Part shown: piece after piece, positions 23,506 through 35,492 of the stretch
Layout of the letters: each line of letters begins with the position of its first letter
Numbering within the stretch: the first letter of the stretch is position 1
DNA from: Humulus lupulus
Taxonomy: Eukaryota > Streptophyta > Magnoliopsida > Rosales > Cannabaceae
DNA length: 64,000 nucleotides
Direction of reading: 5' to 3'
Assembly: GCF_963169125.1 (NCBI RefSeq)
Contig: NC_084802.1
Span: 29,765,107 to 29,829,106, forward strand
Program-made: the position numbers and the translations under genes
Notes under the pieces: model-generated
What the model was told of the DNA's origin: nothing
What the model saw: only the letters and a program-made list of their open reading frames with translations
Databases searched by the model: none

Positions 23506-26500
23506 ATGAGAATGGCTTGCCTTAACATTTTCAAAGATCATCAGGTAATTATTATTGGACTATTTATAGCTCTTTTTTTCTTATTCAGTATGTTCTTAGT
23601 GAGCTTATACAAATATATGTTTATAGCCAGTGTATGAATGTACTCTACCTATATATAGATTTATATAGCTATATATATATACACATATGCAATCCATATA
23701 TATATATCATGGAATGGTTATACTTTCAGTCATTCAGAGAGAGCTCACAATATATACGATGGAATTTTGAGTCTGTTAGTTAGAGGCGTATATGAACACA
23801 TGGCCTACCCATGTATAAATGTTAATAAACTTATATTGACCTATATATCCAAATATAATCATATACGTATGTAATTATATCCTAACAAAAAGCTTATATT
23901 TAGAGTATACGACACTACAAAAAAAAGGCAGAATAAATAGAGATAGTCTCCTTGTCTGGATAAGACTCACTAAACCATATATTATATAGATATATATAAT
24001 TTATAATGATGTAGCTAGTCATTAAAAAAATGATGTAATAAATGTGGTGTAATTGCAGAGATATAATATTGAAGAAGAGAAGAAACAAAAGAAGGGAATA
24101 GAAGAGCAAACACTTGATGGAAGTGTAGATAGGCATGGCCTCCCTGCAATCCGAGGCCGAAGTGGTTCTTGGATCGCTGGAGCTCTCATTCTTGGTACGT
24201 ACAAATATACCTATAATTACCTAACCTTATTATATATACATATATTATATATGTTTGATCATTTATATATATTCCTTACACGTACGTGCCATTATCACAT
24301 TACTTTATTATATTTGGTTGGTAAGATATACCAAAAGAGAGTACATATAACACATTCTTTTCTAGGTGAATGGCTATATATATGTAGAGATCTCTGATTC
24401 ATCTTCTGTTTGTTTTGCCCAAATTATTATTCTATTACATACTCTCTCTGTCTCTCTATCTAAATATATATATATATATATATATAAATACAAGTGGGTG
24501 CTTAAATTAGCTCATCATATATATTATGGTTCATGCACTCACTTTGTAACTTTTTGTTACCATATATATTACGATATATATACCCTTTTAAGAGTTTTCG
24601 GCTGATCATTTTCCTTTCAAGTAGTCCAATAACTTTTTGACTAGTTTTCGAACAGTACGTTTTCATCAAATAAGTTAGACTAGATTCAATGCATGCCAGT
24701 TGTACATATTTATGTCCTACACACTTGACCAATGGCCTTCATAAAATTTTTATTCAAGTAATTGATCCAATAAATAAAAGTCCCCTTTATCTAAAAGCTC
24801 TAGCTTTGACTATCTCAAAGTGTACAATAAAATGGTCCTTATCTTATTATTAATAAAAATACATATTTGCATTGATCCTTACATAGTTAGCAGTTTTTTT
24901 TTTTTTTTGATCAAGTACTAATTAAATAAAAATATTTTATTGTACATTATATATGCAATACAGTAAACCAAGGGCTGGCAACGTTAGCATTCTTTGGTGT
25001 TGGAGTGAACTTAGTACTGTTCTTGACAAGGGTGCTGGGCCAAGACAACGCAGAGGCTGCAAATAATGTCAGCAAGTGGACGGGAACGGTCTACCTTTTC
25101 TCTCTAGTTGGTGCTTTTCTTAGTGACTCTTACTGGGGAAGGTTCAAGACTTGTGCTATCTTCCAAGCCATCTTTGTCCTTGTAAGAGCCAACTATCATC
25201 ATTAACATCATTATCACCATCATCTTATGTATCTTTTTGACATTTCAACTCCTTCAATAATATATTTATATAAACATATACATATGTGCTTACAGAGGAG
25301 CTCCTTTGAAATTGGTTTAAATAAGTGTCCCTTATTTAATTATTTAAAGATGTGACAATATATTTTGTCGTCATATATATATATATATATGTGACTTAAC
25401 TTATGTGTGAGTAGCTATCTTGGCCTATATTGTAGATTGTCTAATGATCGCACACGAGTTATTATAAGAAAGTGACCTATTATATTGGACCCATATCGCA
25501 TTAGTCGTGAAGAAAAAAAAAGAGTACCATAAAAAGTAAATTGCTTTTTCCTTAGCTAGAAAAAAGGTTGATTGTTACATTCACTTTTTCTAAATATATT
25601 GGTTTGTGTGTTTCATGCGTGCACCCACAGATATTGGTGTCATGCATAGTGTGTGTATATAATATATATCTTTATGTTTTTTCAAGTAGGGTATAAGATT
25701 TAGAAAAGACCACTGACGAGAATTTTGGGTTTCACAGGGTTTGGCATCATTATCACTATCATCATACATATTCTTACTCAAGCCTAATAGGTGTGGTGAT
25801 GGAAAAACTTCATGTGGACCCCATTCAACTATTGGAATGGCTTTGTTCTACGTTTCCATATATATGATAGCACTAGGAAATGGAGGGTACCAACCCAACA
25901 TAGCAACCTTTGGAGCTGACCAATTTGATGAGGAGGACCCTAAAGAAGGCCACTCAAAGATTGCTTTCTTCAGTTACTTCTACTTGGCTTTGAACCTTGG
26001 CTCCCTCTTTTCCAACACAATTTTGGGTTATTTTGAGGATAAAGGCTCATGGGCATTGGGATTCTGGGCCTCTACTGGATCTGCTACCTTAGCCTTGGTC
26101 TTGTTCCTTTGTGGTACCCCAAGATACAGGCACTACACTCCTAAGGGCAACCCTCTTTCTAGGGTTTGCCAAGTTGTAATTGCTGCAGCTAGAAAATGGA
26201 AGGTTCAGATGTTGCCAAGTGGAGAGAATTTCTTCGAGGAAGTTGGAAAGGAGTCCTCTCAAAATGGTGCTAGAAACATTCTACACACAGATGGTTTCAA
26301 GTAAGTCTATCATAAACATGTTACCATTTATATATTGATGTAACAACTCATTCCCATATATATATATAATAATTAGTGCATACTAATAAATTATATATGA
26401 TCATTATGTTCTCTCTTCAGATTTTTGGATAGGGCAGCCATCATCACAGAGAAAGACCTAAACCAAATTGAGAGCAATGCTCCTCAAACCAATCCATGGC

Positions 26501-27324
26501 ATCTTTGCACGGTGACACAAGTAGAGGAAGTCAAATGCATACTAAGACTCCTCCCCATTTGGCTATGCACAATCCTCTACTCCGTCGTTTTCACACAAAT
26601 GGCCTCACTCTTTGTAGAGCAAGGCGCCGCCATGAAAACAACTCTCTCAAGCTTCCACATCCCTCCGGCGAGTATGTCAAGCTTTGACATCCTCAGTGTC
26701 GCCGCATTCATCTTCCTCTACCGACGAGTCATCGACCCTCTCACCTCTCGGTTCATGAAAAACCCTAACGGACTCACTGAGCTCCAAAGAATGGGAATAG
26801 GCCTTGTGATAGCCATAGTGGCAATGGTGTCAGCTGGAGTTGTGGAGTGTTTTAGGTTAAAGTATGCAGTGCATGGTAGTACTAGCGGCTCATCAAGCCC
26901 TAGTTCTCTAAGCATATTTTGGCAAGTGCCCCAATATGTTCTTGTAGGAGCTTCAGAAGTTTTTATGTATGTAGGGCAATTGGAGTTCTTTAATAGTCAA
27001 GCTCCGGATAGGTTGAAGAGCTTTGGGAGTGCACTTTGTATGACATCTATTTCACTTGGCAACTATGTGAGTAGCTTATTGGTCACAATTGTGATGAAAA
27101 TCTCTACTAGGGATGATATGCCTGGTTGGATACCTGGAAACCTCAATAAGGGTCATTTGGAGAGGTTTTACTTTCTCTTGGCGGCTTTGACCACTGCAGA
27201 CCTTGCGGTCTACATTTTGTGTGCAAAGTGGTACAAATACACTAAGTTTGAAGGAAGAAATGGGGAAGAGTATGAGGGTGCAAATAGTACTACTATGCTT
27301 GCCACTGAACTTAGAGTCGCCTGA
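23506..27324 (+). CDS. NPF7.3: NPF (NRT1/PTR) family transporter, NPF7.3/NRT1.5-like, five exons
   Basis: Exons are 23506-23544, 24059-24194, 24964-25181, 25738-26300 and 26421-27324; all introns are GT-AG, phases agree, and the sum is 619 residues, normal for the family. After a hydrophilic N-terminus (1-47) come about 12 membrane segments. Diagnostic blocks are NQGLATLAFFG (60-70), GAFLSDSYWGR (108-118), DQFDEE (192-197) and FFSYFYLALNLGSL (208-221), then a cytosolic loop (about 240-325) and the second half with QVEEVKCILRLLPIW. Similarity is highest, from memory, to Arabidopsis NRT1.5/NPF7.3, a plasma-membrane carrier of the root stele for nitrate xylem loading, also reported as a H+/K+ antiporter. 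The ExxER motif usual in proton-coupled NPFs is absent from TM1, as in that group. ATG 23506 is chosen; a second in-frame ATG follows at 23512. The first exon is only 13 codons. Confidence 0.92.
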
Positions 27325-28502
27325 TCGAACAGTGTGCACGAGTTTAAGATTGCGGGGTCCATTTTGAATCGCTTTTTGGAGCACTTTTGCAAAAATGCCA
27401 CAAACATGATGTGTTCCAAATCAAGTGGTTTTCATATCAAAGAAGTAGGGTTTTGTAATTTTTTTTGTTTTGGGGGTCAATCCGTCCATGGTATTTGTAA
27501 GATAAATAAGTAAGGATGGAGTTGGTAACTTGGGGGATATATATGTCGTGAGGGAGTTGTGTGTAAACGAATACATGTTAGCTATGAAGCACTAGAGACT
27601 AAATGGGATTTTAGTTCCATTTCTCTAAGTGGAGCACACATGTTACTTTGTGTACTAGAACCTATATAATTGAGCCACATTCATTTTATTATGTATTATT
27701 ATCTTATATGTTGATACATGTACCTTCCATTTTATTTTATTGATCGAAGATGTAAACCTTTCTTAATTCTAAGTAGAGACAATTATAGCCAGCTAGATGT
27801 TGTCACTTCCTTTCTACATTTTTATATGTATACTGATACTTATTATTTTGTCATTTTTTAATATCAATTTAGTTGATTGTGATGGAAACTTAATATATGT
27901 TGAAAATTCAGGAAAATAATGTCATATTGCAAAAAATTTGTCATACAGTTAACGAAGGTCATTATTCATGATAATATCTCCAATTAGTAATTAATTAATA
28001 ACAATATTGGTTTATATATGTGATCATATTCAAAATGTGCGATCTGTGTTTGTTGATGTTTTACCACACCCAATTTGTAATCATGAGATTCTTTTTCCTA
28101 AGTAATTATATTTAGCTTTGTTGACAACTTAATAACAGCTGAAAAATTAACCTAATTAAAAAAATAGTAAATATTAATTAATTTTTTATTTATAACCCGC
28201 ATATGATACATATATTGATATTTTAAAGTAATAGTTATATTTTTGTCTTTATCCAAGTAGCTTATTATGTTTAGTCATTAATCCACTTAATGTCGAATCC
28301 AAAAAAAAAAATCCAACAAATACTTGTTTTTATTTTTTATTTTTGGACTAATCATCGTCTTCGAATTTAGAGTAATAATCACACACTCCAAAGTTTCCAA
28401 GTTAGTATATAAAATTTTCTTATAAGTCAAAATAATTTACAATATAATCAATAATATAATTGTCCTTTTAATCTCCTCTTGACTATTTATGACACAGAAA
28501 TT
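27325..28502 (+). other. NPF7.3: 3' UTR and downstream region of the NPF gene
   Basis: The first 200-400 bp after the stop are less AT-rich and continuous with the gene, consistent with a 3' UTR. Possible near-upstream polyadenylation elements (aagataaataagtaag near 27498-27513) are present. From about 27780 on, the sequence is AT-rich intergenic DNA with no gene. Confidence 0.5.
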
Positions 28503-28905
28503 GAGCTTTTTTTTTTTTTTCGAGGTAAGACATTTCATAAGAAAAAAAGGACCAAGTCCAATACAATAGTTTATTGGCGAGCAAGCGGTAACAAAACCAA
28601 ATGACTGACATACCGAGGCACACACACCATTTGTAGTCACATTTGCTAGCAAGTACCATACTATCATATATAGTAGGTAAATAAGCAAATGAGGGAGCCT
28701 TAACCCCAAAGCCTAATAAAGAAAAAATTCAAAACCGGAACAAACAACCAAACTAAAACAAAAGAAAACATCAAAAAATAAAACAAAACCAAACAACAAC
28801 AACAATGCTAAAATACCATATCTATGAATCAATCCTAAGTCAAACAAAAGCATCCAAAATGTGGAAGGAAACCTATAGCAGCAATGGACCCAAACTTCAA
28901 ACAAC
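28503..28905 (-). mobile_element. Possible LINE-like 3' end with poly(A)
   Basis: Read on the minus strand, this stretch has T/G-rich sequence (ttgttgttgtttggttttg), a stretch ending ttatgaaatgtcttacctcg, and then a poly(A) tail (plus-strand poly-T at about 28506-28520). A low-complexity 3' region closing with such a block and a tail is what plant L1 LINE insertions look like. No reverse transcriptase is present, so it would be a short 5'-truncated copy, and a SINE or processed insertion is not excluded. Confidence 0.4.
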
Positions 28906-28910
28906 CAATC

Positions 28911-29490
28911 ACACTACAAATGTTTTTAGGGGTCATACTATTAGGTGCGACACAAAGTCAGGCCTAATAGTGCTATTATCAGCTGCGACATTACGTAGTC
29001 GTCACTAACACAACGTGGAATTTATAAATAATCAACAAAAATTATTTGGGGTGTCGCCGCTAATATTGACGTGTGGCACGCTGTCACTGCTATAATATGT
29101 GGAAAAAATTCTGAAAAAGAAAATGGGGATTCTTCCCCCCAAAATTTTAACAATACTATTAACAACGACACGTGTCGCCGCTAATAGTGTTGTATATTTC
29201 AACCCCCCCCCCCCCAACTTGTCATCCTCATTTGCCCTTTTTTAAAAAGCTCTACATTTCGCTGCCTACTGCAATTTCCCCGTTGGAAGTCGCCATTCCT
29301 AGCCCCCAAGCTTGAAATCGAAGCCATAATCTCCATTACCTGACCCTCCAAATCATAACCCCTATTACATGATCTTTCTCTCTCTCTCTCCTTGTCGGGT
29401 CCGCCACAGCCACCACGATATCGCCGCCTCTACGACGACGCCGGCGCCACCACGGTACTGCCTCCTCCACCACCACCTATCCATTATATA
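28911..29490 (+). mobile_element. CACTA-like 5' end fragment with subterminal repeats
   Basis: It begins CACTACAAATGTTTTTAGGG and carries gtcgc(c)gctaata-type subterminal words in both orientations (near 28950, 29050 and 29170). There is a run of 14 C at 29203-29216 and then a GC-rich part with gccgcc/ccaccacc repeats (29396-29480), much like the GC-rich interior of the 14706-16118 element. No right terminal repeat is found, so the element is truncated. Confidence 0.5.
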
Positions 29491-29756
29491 TAGGTATGTA
29501 TAACTATATATATTTGTTTTGTGTGTGTGTGTTTTTTTTTGTATTTTTCAGTTTATATTTTTATTTTTTTAATTCTTATTTAATTTATCTTTCTGTTTTT
29601 ATTTAATTTTTTTTTTATTTATATATATGTGGTCGTGTATATATATTTGTATGTGTGTATATATATGTGGTTGTGTATAAATGTGTATATATATGTATAG
29701 ACATATGTGTGTCCCTATGTATATATATATATATAATATGTATGTGTGAATTTATT
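29491..29756. repeat. Low-complexity TATATG/TGTGTA tract
   Basis: About 260 bp of (tatatg)n-, (tgtg)n- and T-rich sequence between the CACTA-like fragment and the pararetrovirus fragment. No gene is present. Confidence 0.7.
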
Positions 29757-31351
29757 CCCCAGTGGATTGCGCAAGGATTCACCCATATTCATTTTGGTGC
29801 CATATGCTTAGCTATTTCCCTTCATGGCATTCCGATTGGTTGTCGAATGGGTTTGCTAGACACTCGAATGAGGAAATACAAACATGCAAGCTTGCAACCA
29901 TAGAAACTACTTTAAATGCAGGAACAATAATAACTACATTGTTCCCTAACTTTAATATATATCTCAAAGACAATCACTTGATTGATGCTTTTAAAGTTGA
30001 AGTCCAATTGGCTGGAATTGACCAATATCTTACTACCATTGGAGCTACTGTTCACTACCAGATGGCATACAGATACCAAGATCACGCTCTTGATCTTTCT
30101 TTGCCAATAGCTGAATAAGCATTACTAGTCTCGACAAACTCTACCCAAGTTCCAACATGCACTCGTATTCCAAGACAAATCTTTACAGATGATCTTATGA
30201 AGATTTTGCCCAATTTATGGATAACAAACTATGAGATGTGGTCCACCAACCTCAAAAAGCTGTCTAGACTGTTACTGAACCATCTCATCACAAGAAAGAA
30301 GATGGCTCTGTCGAAATAGCCTTTGACATAACTCAAACAAAGACTCTCAGTTGCTTTACCACACAGTACATGATGACTTATGTCACACCAACTGATGTGG
30401 AAATCCAATCCCTTGATTCTCAAGGCAGCCCTATTTATGCTTTCGAATATTCGGACGGACATAAGTATTAGGATGTTTGCAACTGCAAAAGCTGCCTAAA
30501 AACAGAAGAAGACCTCCCAAAGAAACGTCTTAGCTCAGGAAAATGGCTTAAGCAACAATTAGCTAAAGAAGAAAAGGGAGTAGGGTTGTTAGGCCAACCC
30601 TCTGGAAAGTTTGACTCTATTTTCAAATATTTTGCTCCCAAAGATTTACCTAACTCTACTCTAGAACCAACTGGATGGGACATTGAGCTTACTCCAACAG
30701 ACTTCTGGCAGCCTCCACTTCCTGCTCCTCAACATAACATTTTTCCATGCTACAAAAAAGTAGCAAAATGGATGCAACATCATGGAGAAGCATTTCCTAC
30801 TCAAAATCAGTTCCAAAAAATTCCACAAGTATGTCTGATGACTACTACTAATTATGAGTCAGATTTTCCTCCTCTCAAAAAATTTGATAGGCAAGACGAC
30901 TAAGGTACATTTTATCACCAACCAAAGGTTCAAAACCTTACAACTAGGAACGCGGATGGGTCTCTGAAAAAAGTATCTCCAGCTGAAGAAGTTCTCAACT
31001 GGAAATCATAAAACATGATTGCCCAAAACAAGATCTTAAAACAAGTCGAGTTAAAAAAAATGCCAGAATAGAGACAACAGTTAAACATTCTCAGACTACT
31101 GTCATCGATAAACTCACTGCAAAGATCCAACGGACTTATGAAGAACTTCTGACCATCATTAAAGAAAACTCAGTCCTAATGCTAGAATTCTTAGCAAAAA
31201 AAGCCGAGATGAAGAGCCTCAAAACTCCATATGAATCTCTCAAGAACCAATTTTTCCAACAAGAACCGACAAAAGCTCTTTCCACTAGCTATTTGGGAAC
31301 TTCATCTCCATTCGGGATAACTACGGCGCCAGTTCCTTGGAAGTTTGCTAC
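29757..31351 (+). pseudogene. Endogenous pararetrovirus (caulimovirid, petuvirus-like) fragment, movement-protein end, broken
   Basis: The plus-strand readings resemble, from memory, the N-terminal part of endogenous plant pararetrovirus polyproteins: a movement-protein-like block at about 29760-30118, then a hydrophilic linker region with a Lys/Glu-rich, coiled-coil-like part to about 31270. The reading is broken: a frame change near 29897, a stop at 30116-30118, another frame change near 30250, and stops at 30468-30470 and 30901-30903, with more beyond. It is cut off at 31351 by the LTR of element D, and no protease or reverse transcriptase is left. Such fragments are integrated viral relics in many plants; this one cannot be infectious. 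A diverged retrotransposon ORF is the alternative. Confidence 0.55.
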
Positions 31352-32049
31352 TGTTGACGCCGTTTTTTGTCAACTTAATTATGAAGAGCACTAAATAATA
31401 ATATAGAAAGAATAGAAGAAATCAGAGATTTTTACGTGGTTCAGCAGTTAAAATCTGCTTACGTCCACGAGTCACTGTTATTATGAATACTCTCTCAAAG
31501 CTTCGAATGAAAGCAATTTGGCAGAGTTTCTCCAGTACAATTTGTACGTGAATACAAATGAACCAGTCCAGGCTATTTATAGACCTGGTTGTAGAAATGG
31601 CTTCCCCCAATTCAGGGAAGTTACAATCAAATATTCAAAATTTAAATAAATACATTCAATGTGTTAATTACGCAATATCCCATGATAATAGGGATTCAAT
31701 ATACATTTTTAACGAATCCCTACAAAATAGGGATTTCCTAACAAAATTTTCTCTTTGGCAAGCGCGTCATTGAGCTCGATCGTTGTCTTGAAGCGCTTTC
31801 GAGACTAGCAATGCTTCGAGCTCATCCTTCCAGTCATTGCCTCCTCCTCATTCATTAACTCTCAGTCGAACTCATTCTTCAGAGAAGGTTGGTATCTTTG
31901 AGCCTACACCTCATGCTTGAATTATGAACAGATCTAGAATCATGTCAAATTATACAAGTGTACTACTTACACATGTTATTTTCGAGCTTACCCTTTTTCG
32001 AGCCTATATTTTGAGGCTATTTATTTATTCTCAAAATTTAGGTGTAACA
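31352..32049 (-). repeat. 3' LTR of element D (698 bp)
   Basis: On the minus strand it starts TGTTACACC after the polypurine tract and ends ACAAAAAACGGCGTCAACA, the same end as the LTRs of element G. A TATA box (minus CTATAAATAG, 31573-31582) and the ttttacgtggttcagcag block (31429-31446) correspond to positions in G. Internal identity to G is low apart from these blocks, so D belongs to a related subfamily. Confidence 0.85.
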
Positions 32050-32068
32050 TTTTTCCCCCTCAAAAGTG
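32050..32068 (-). promoter_or_regulatory. Polypurine tract of element D
   Basis: The minus strand reads cacttttgagggggaaaaa directly before the LTR start, nearly identical to the tract of element G (acttttgagggggcaaga). It primes plus-strand synthesis in this lineage. Confidence 0.75.
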
Positions 32069-32311
32069 TTGGTTCGAATGCTCTGAGAAGGAAACTTTTG
32101 AACTTCACTTTCAAAAAACGTGCCCACCTACCACACTCGAATGTGGACATGTGTCACTAAAGGATTGCTCACTGAGAGTACTCTTTTATCTACACATGTC
32201 CTTTCCTATTCCCTTTTTTTCGCCATCTTCGAGATTGAATATGGTCTGTCAGATCTTGTTAATTTCTCATGCAACGATCCAGATCCATTTGACTTTTACC
32301 ATTCGTCTTGC

Positions 32312-32320
32312 CTATATACA
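32312..32320 (+). promoter_or_regulatory. Candidate TATA box for element D antisense gene
   Basis: CTATATACA lies about 200 bp upstream of the leader-intron donor (GTAAGT at 32516) and about 750 bp upstream of the ATG at 33070, matching the arrangement in elements A and G. Confidence 0.45.
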
Positions 32321-34600
32321 CATCCTCTCTTCATCTCCATTTTTCGCTTTTTCTTTTAAAGTTTTAGAAAAGAAAACATGAACCAGAGCTTCTTCTCTTT
32401 GCATGTTCTCCAAACCAAAGAAGCAAAGCAACGTCACCACCTTTGGCTCTGTGGGATCATTTATGTTTCCCCTTCTTTAGTCAACAATCTCCTCACTCCC
32501 ACAATAACCATTGTGTAAGTTCTCTGATCTTTACCACTCATCATTTTTTATACGTTTCTTCTCTATACATACGAAAACTTCTCTGGTTCCTACCATATTC
32601 TTGAAATTTCCTTTGCAATAGGTAGTTTTTTATTTGTGTAGGCTTACATTGATCAAAAACATGTTTTAGGAAAAAAAAATTGGTAAAAACAAATAAAAAT
32701 GGTACCTTTTTTTTAGGTTATGGGGTATTAGGTTGTAGGTTTCGTGTAGCTTAAGAAAAATGGTTTTGGATTAGGGTTTTAACGCACGTATCCCGATAAT
32801 ATCTTCTTTTTGGGTAACTGCACACTTTTTCCTAGAAACTCGAGATACTTCATACTGACGGTAAATGCCCCACTCTCGCGTGGGTACACTCTTGATTCCC
32901 TGAACCTTTTATAGCTTGGTTTTTGCATTTGAGTTAATCTCACTATTTTGAGCCTTCAGGCTCGATGATTGCGATCTTGTTATCTCGAGCTTGTAAACTC
33001 GAGTTATCGAGATTTGATCTTTTGCACTCTTTTAAATAATAGGACCCTCGCATTTTTCTTTCTTGTTAGATGTCGCAGTCTTTAGAGAATCAGTGGGGGC
33101 CCGAGCTTGCGATCCCTTATCCCCCACCATCTCCTCGACCTGAAGCACCGTTTACATGAAACCAGCGGTTGATTCGGGAGCACAAAGAACAGCTCAAACA
33201 GGAAGACATCCGAGTCCAGTTTTGATGTCAGATCAAAGAGGTCGAAAAGGGAAAAAGAAAGAAGCTTCGAGTTACTGTGTATCCTGACCCGACCCCGATA
33301 TCTGACCAATTCCTTTAGACCCCAAGTGTAGGGTCTCCATAGCCTTTTCCCCAGGCAAGCTTTCATTCAGCCTCATGGAGAGCACTTCGAACCAGCCAAT
33401 CACACACACAGCCTCAAAAGATCTTTCCATTCCATTCTCGGAGAGTTCTTTCTTTATGGTTGAACATTATCAGAGCTCCGTCACCTCCACTGGGAATATT
33501 TTAGAATTTTTGTCCTACCATGGGTTAAAGTTATCTAGCAAACTAATGTTGTCCACCGATAATCACTTTCCATTAGTTATTAATTAATAATTTATGAAAG
33601 TATTATTTTAATAACAAAAGTTTAAAAACTTTTGACAAAATCCTAATTTTGGAAATTAGGTCATCTCATTTAGAACCTATGGTTAGGGTTTGAGTGTGCA
33701 ATTCCCAAGACCCACAAACAGGACGAAGCCCATGGAGATTACAAGAAGTTTTGAAGCCCAAGGAATGCCTTGATGTATTTTTGTAATTTCGTTTAACAAA
33801 GAGTACCTGGTCAATACCCTAATGTTTAATTATATTGATATGATTGATAACATGTTCATGCATATAAAATGTCATACATGAATCCCATACATTTTATGTA
33901 ATGACCCGACTAATCTTAAAGACCTCGGACTATTAAAACTATTAAGACATAACTACTATTTTGGAATACATACATAAAATAATAGAACTTTATTAGAAAA
34001 TCCAAAATATGGGATCCCATTGTTATTACATAAAAATCATAAAGAAAACTTAAACCTTTATTGTAATCATTCAAATACTAAATGCAGAAAAAACATGAAT
34101 ACATAATTAAAAAGACTTGAAACAAAACATCATCCTCGATCTTTCCCATCAGTCCATTCATTCTGTTCTCGCCCAATACACAAGCCAAAGCTGCCATGAA
34201 TCTGCCCCGCCTTCCATGCTCATTGTCCTGCACCATCTAAATAAAAAGGAGTGAGTCTAATGCCCAGTCAGGAAAAACTACTAAAAACATATCATAAAAC
34301 ATAAGACATAAAAACATAAATCATAAAACATATGACGTAAAAACGTAAATCATAAAACGTAGGACTACAATATTAATGGCCATTAACTCATTACCGTAGT
34401 ATGTGATAAAAACCATCTAGGTCCTTTTGCTACTATTAGAGGTAGGTTTAGACACAAATATAGTATATGATAAACCATCTAGGTCCTCTTGCTACTATTT
34501 AGAGGTAGGTTTAAACATAACTATAGTCTACGATAATGATAAAAATATTGGGATTTGCTTATTTGCTATCCATATTTCCCAAGTGACTACAACATAAAAC

Positions 34601-34672
34601 ACATACATACATACATACATACATACATACATACATACATACATACATACATACATACATACATACATACAC
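34601..34672 (+). repeat. (ACAT)n microsatellite, about 17-18 units
   Basis: An uninterrupted tetranucleotide array in solo LTR F. Length and purity suggest it is polymorphic between individuals. Confidence 0.95.
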
Positions 34673-35340
34673 ATAGCATATAAACATAATCATAACACAT
34701 AAAAACTAACCTATTTTCCTTACCAAAAACTGAGATATTGGTGACAAGAATGAGATTGAAAACTCCTAAAACCAAATAGTAAGATCCATAAGTTTTCTAA
34801 AGAAATGAAGATGAAAAGAATATCTAAACCATCAAGATAAGAACTTACCGAAAACCTTAAGTTTCAAGAAACTCAAACACCTAATCGAAAGCCATTATAA
34901 CAAGTTAGGATTTGGAAGAAAATGAAAAGAATAAGAGGAACTATAATGAACTAAACCTGGGGATAAAGAATACCTTAGATAGATTAGAACTTCAATCTAC
35001 ACCTCAATATTGAAATATCACTCTATCTTACTTCCCAAGTGTTTAGAAAAGCTTAGATTGGAAAGCTTTTAAGCCCAAAACCCTAGTGTTTCTCTCTAGA
35101 ATGAACTTAGCAGCTTGGAGGCTCTGAAGAATGCTTGAATGATGAAGCAAATGGCTAAGTGAAAGATCTTATTTATAGAGTTCAAGGAGTGAAACTAACT
35201 CCTTTTAAAATGAATAAAAATTGAATTTTCTGCTCAACAGATGCCCAGAACTCGGTCAAAAACGTTCAAGAGCAAGTCCAAGTTGTTGAGGGCTGTTTCT
35301 AGCTCGAATTCCACAAATTTTAAAAAATGCCAAAGGGAGC

Positions 35341-35492
35341 CGATATATCCCCCCTATAGGCGATATATCGCCTCCCCCATAGTCTCGAGCCTGCGTGTTT
35401 TCGTTTGTGTGAAGTCGACGTGTTTTTCGTATCAATCATAGGCGATATATCGGCCACTATAGCTGCGATATATCGGCATACACCGATATATC
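35341..35492 (+). repeat. Cluster of CGATATATC(G) palindromes
   Basis: Five copies at 35341, 35361, 35443, 35466 and 35484, three of them perfect 10-bp palindromes, lie in 150 bp upstream (in LTR orientation) of the TATA box of solo LTR F. Their spacing is irregular. They might be binding sites for a dimeric regulator, which is inference. Confidence 0.8.

Noticed and set aside
24053..24397. ATG at 24053 as the start of the transporter
   Set aside because: The ATG lies in the intron just before the acceptor AG (24057-24058); the upstream mini-exon 23506-23544 joins in frame and gives the family-typical N-terminus.
25590..25781. Minus-strand ORF over intron 3 / exon 4 of the transporter
   Set aside because: Overlaps a well-supported exon in antisense and has no homology or conserved structure.
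34601..34672. Repeat array as CRISPR-like
   Set aside because: It is a plain tetranucleotide microsatellite in a plant LTR; no spacers exist.
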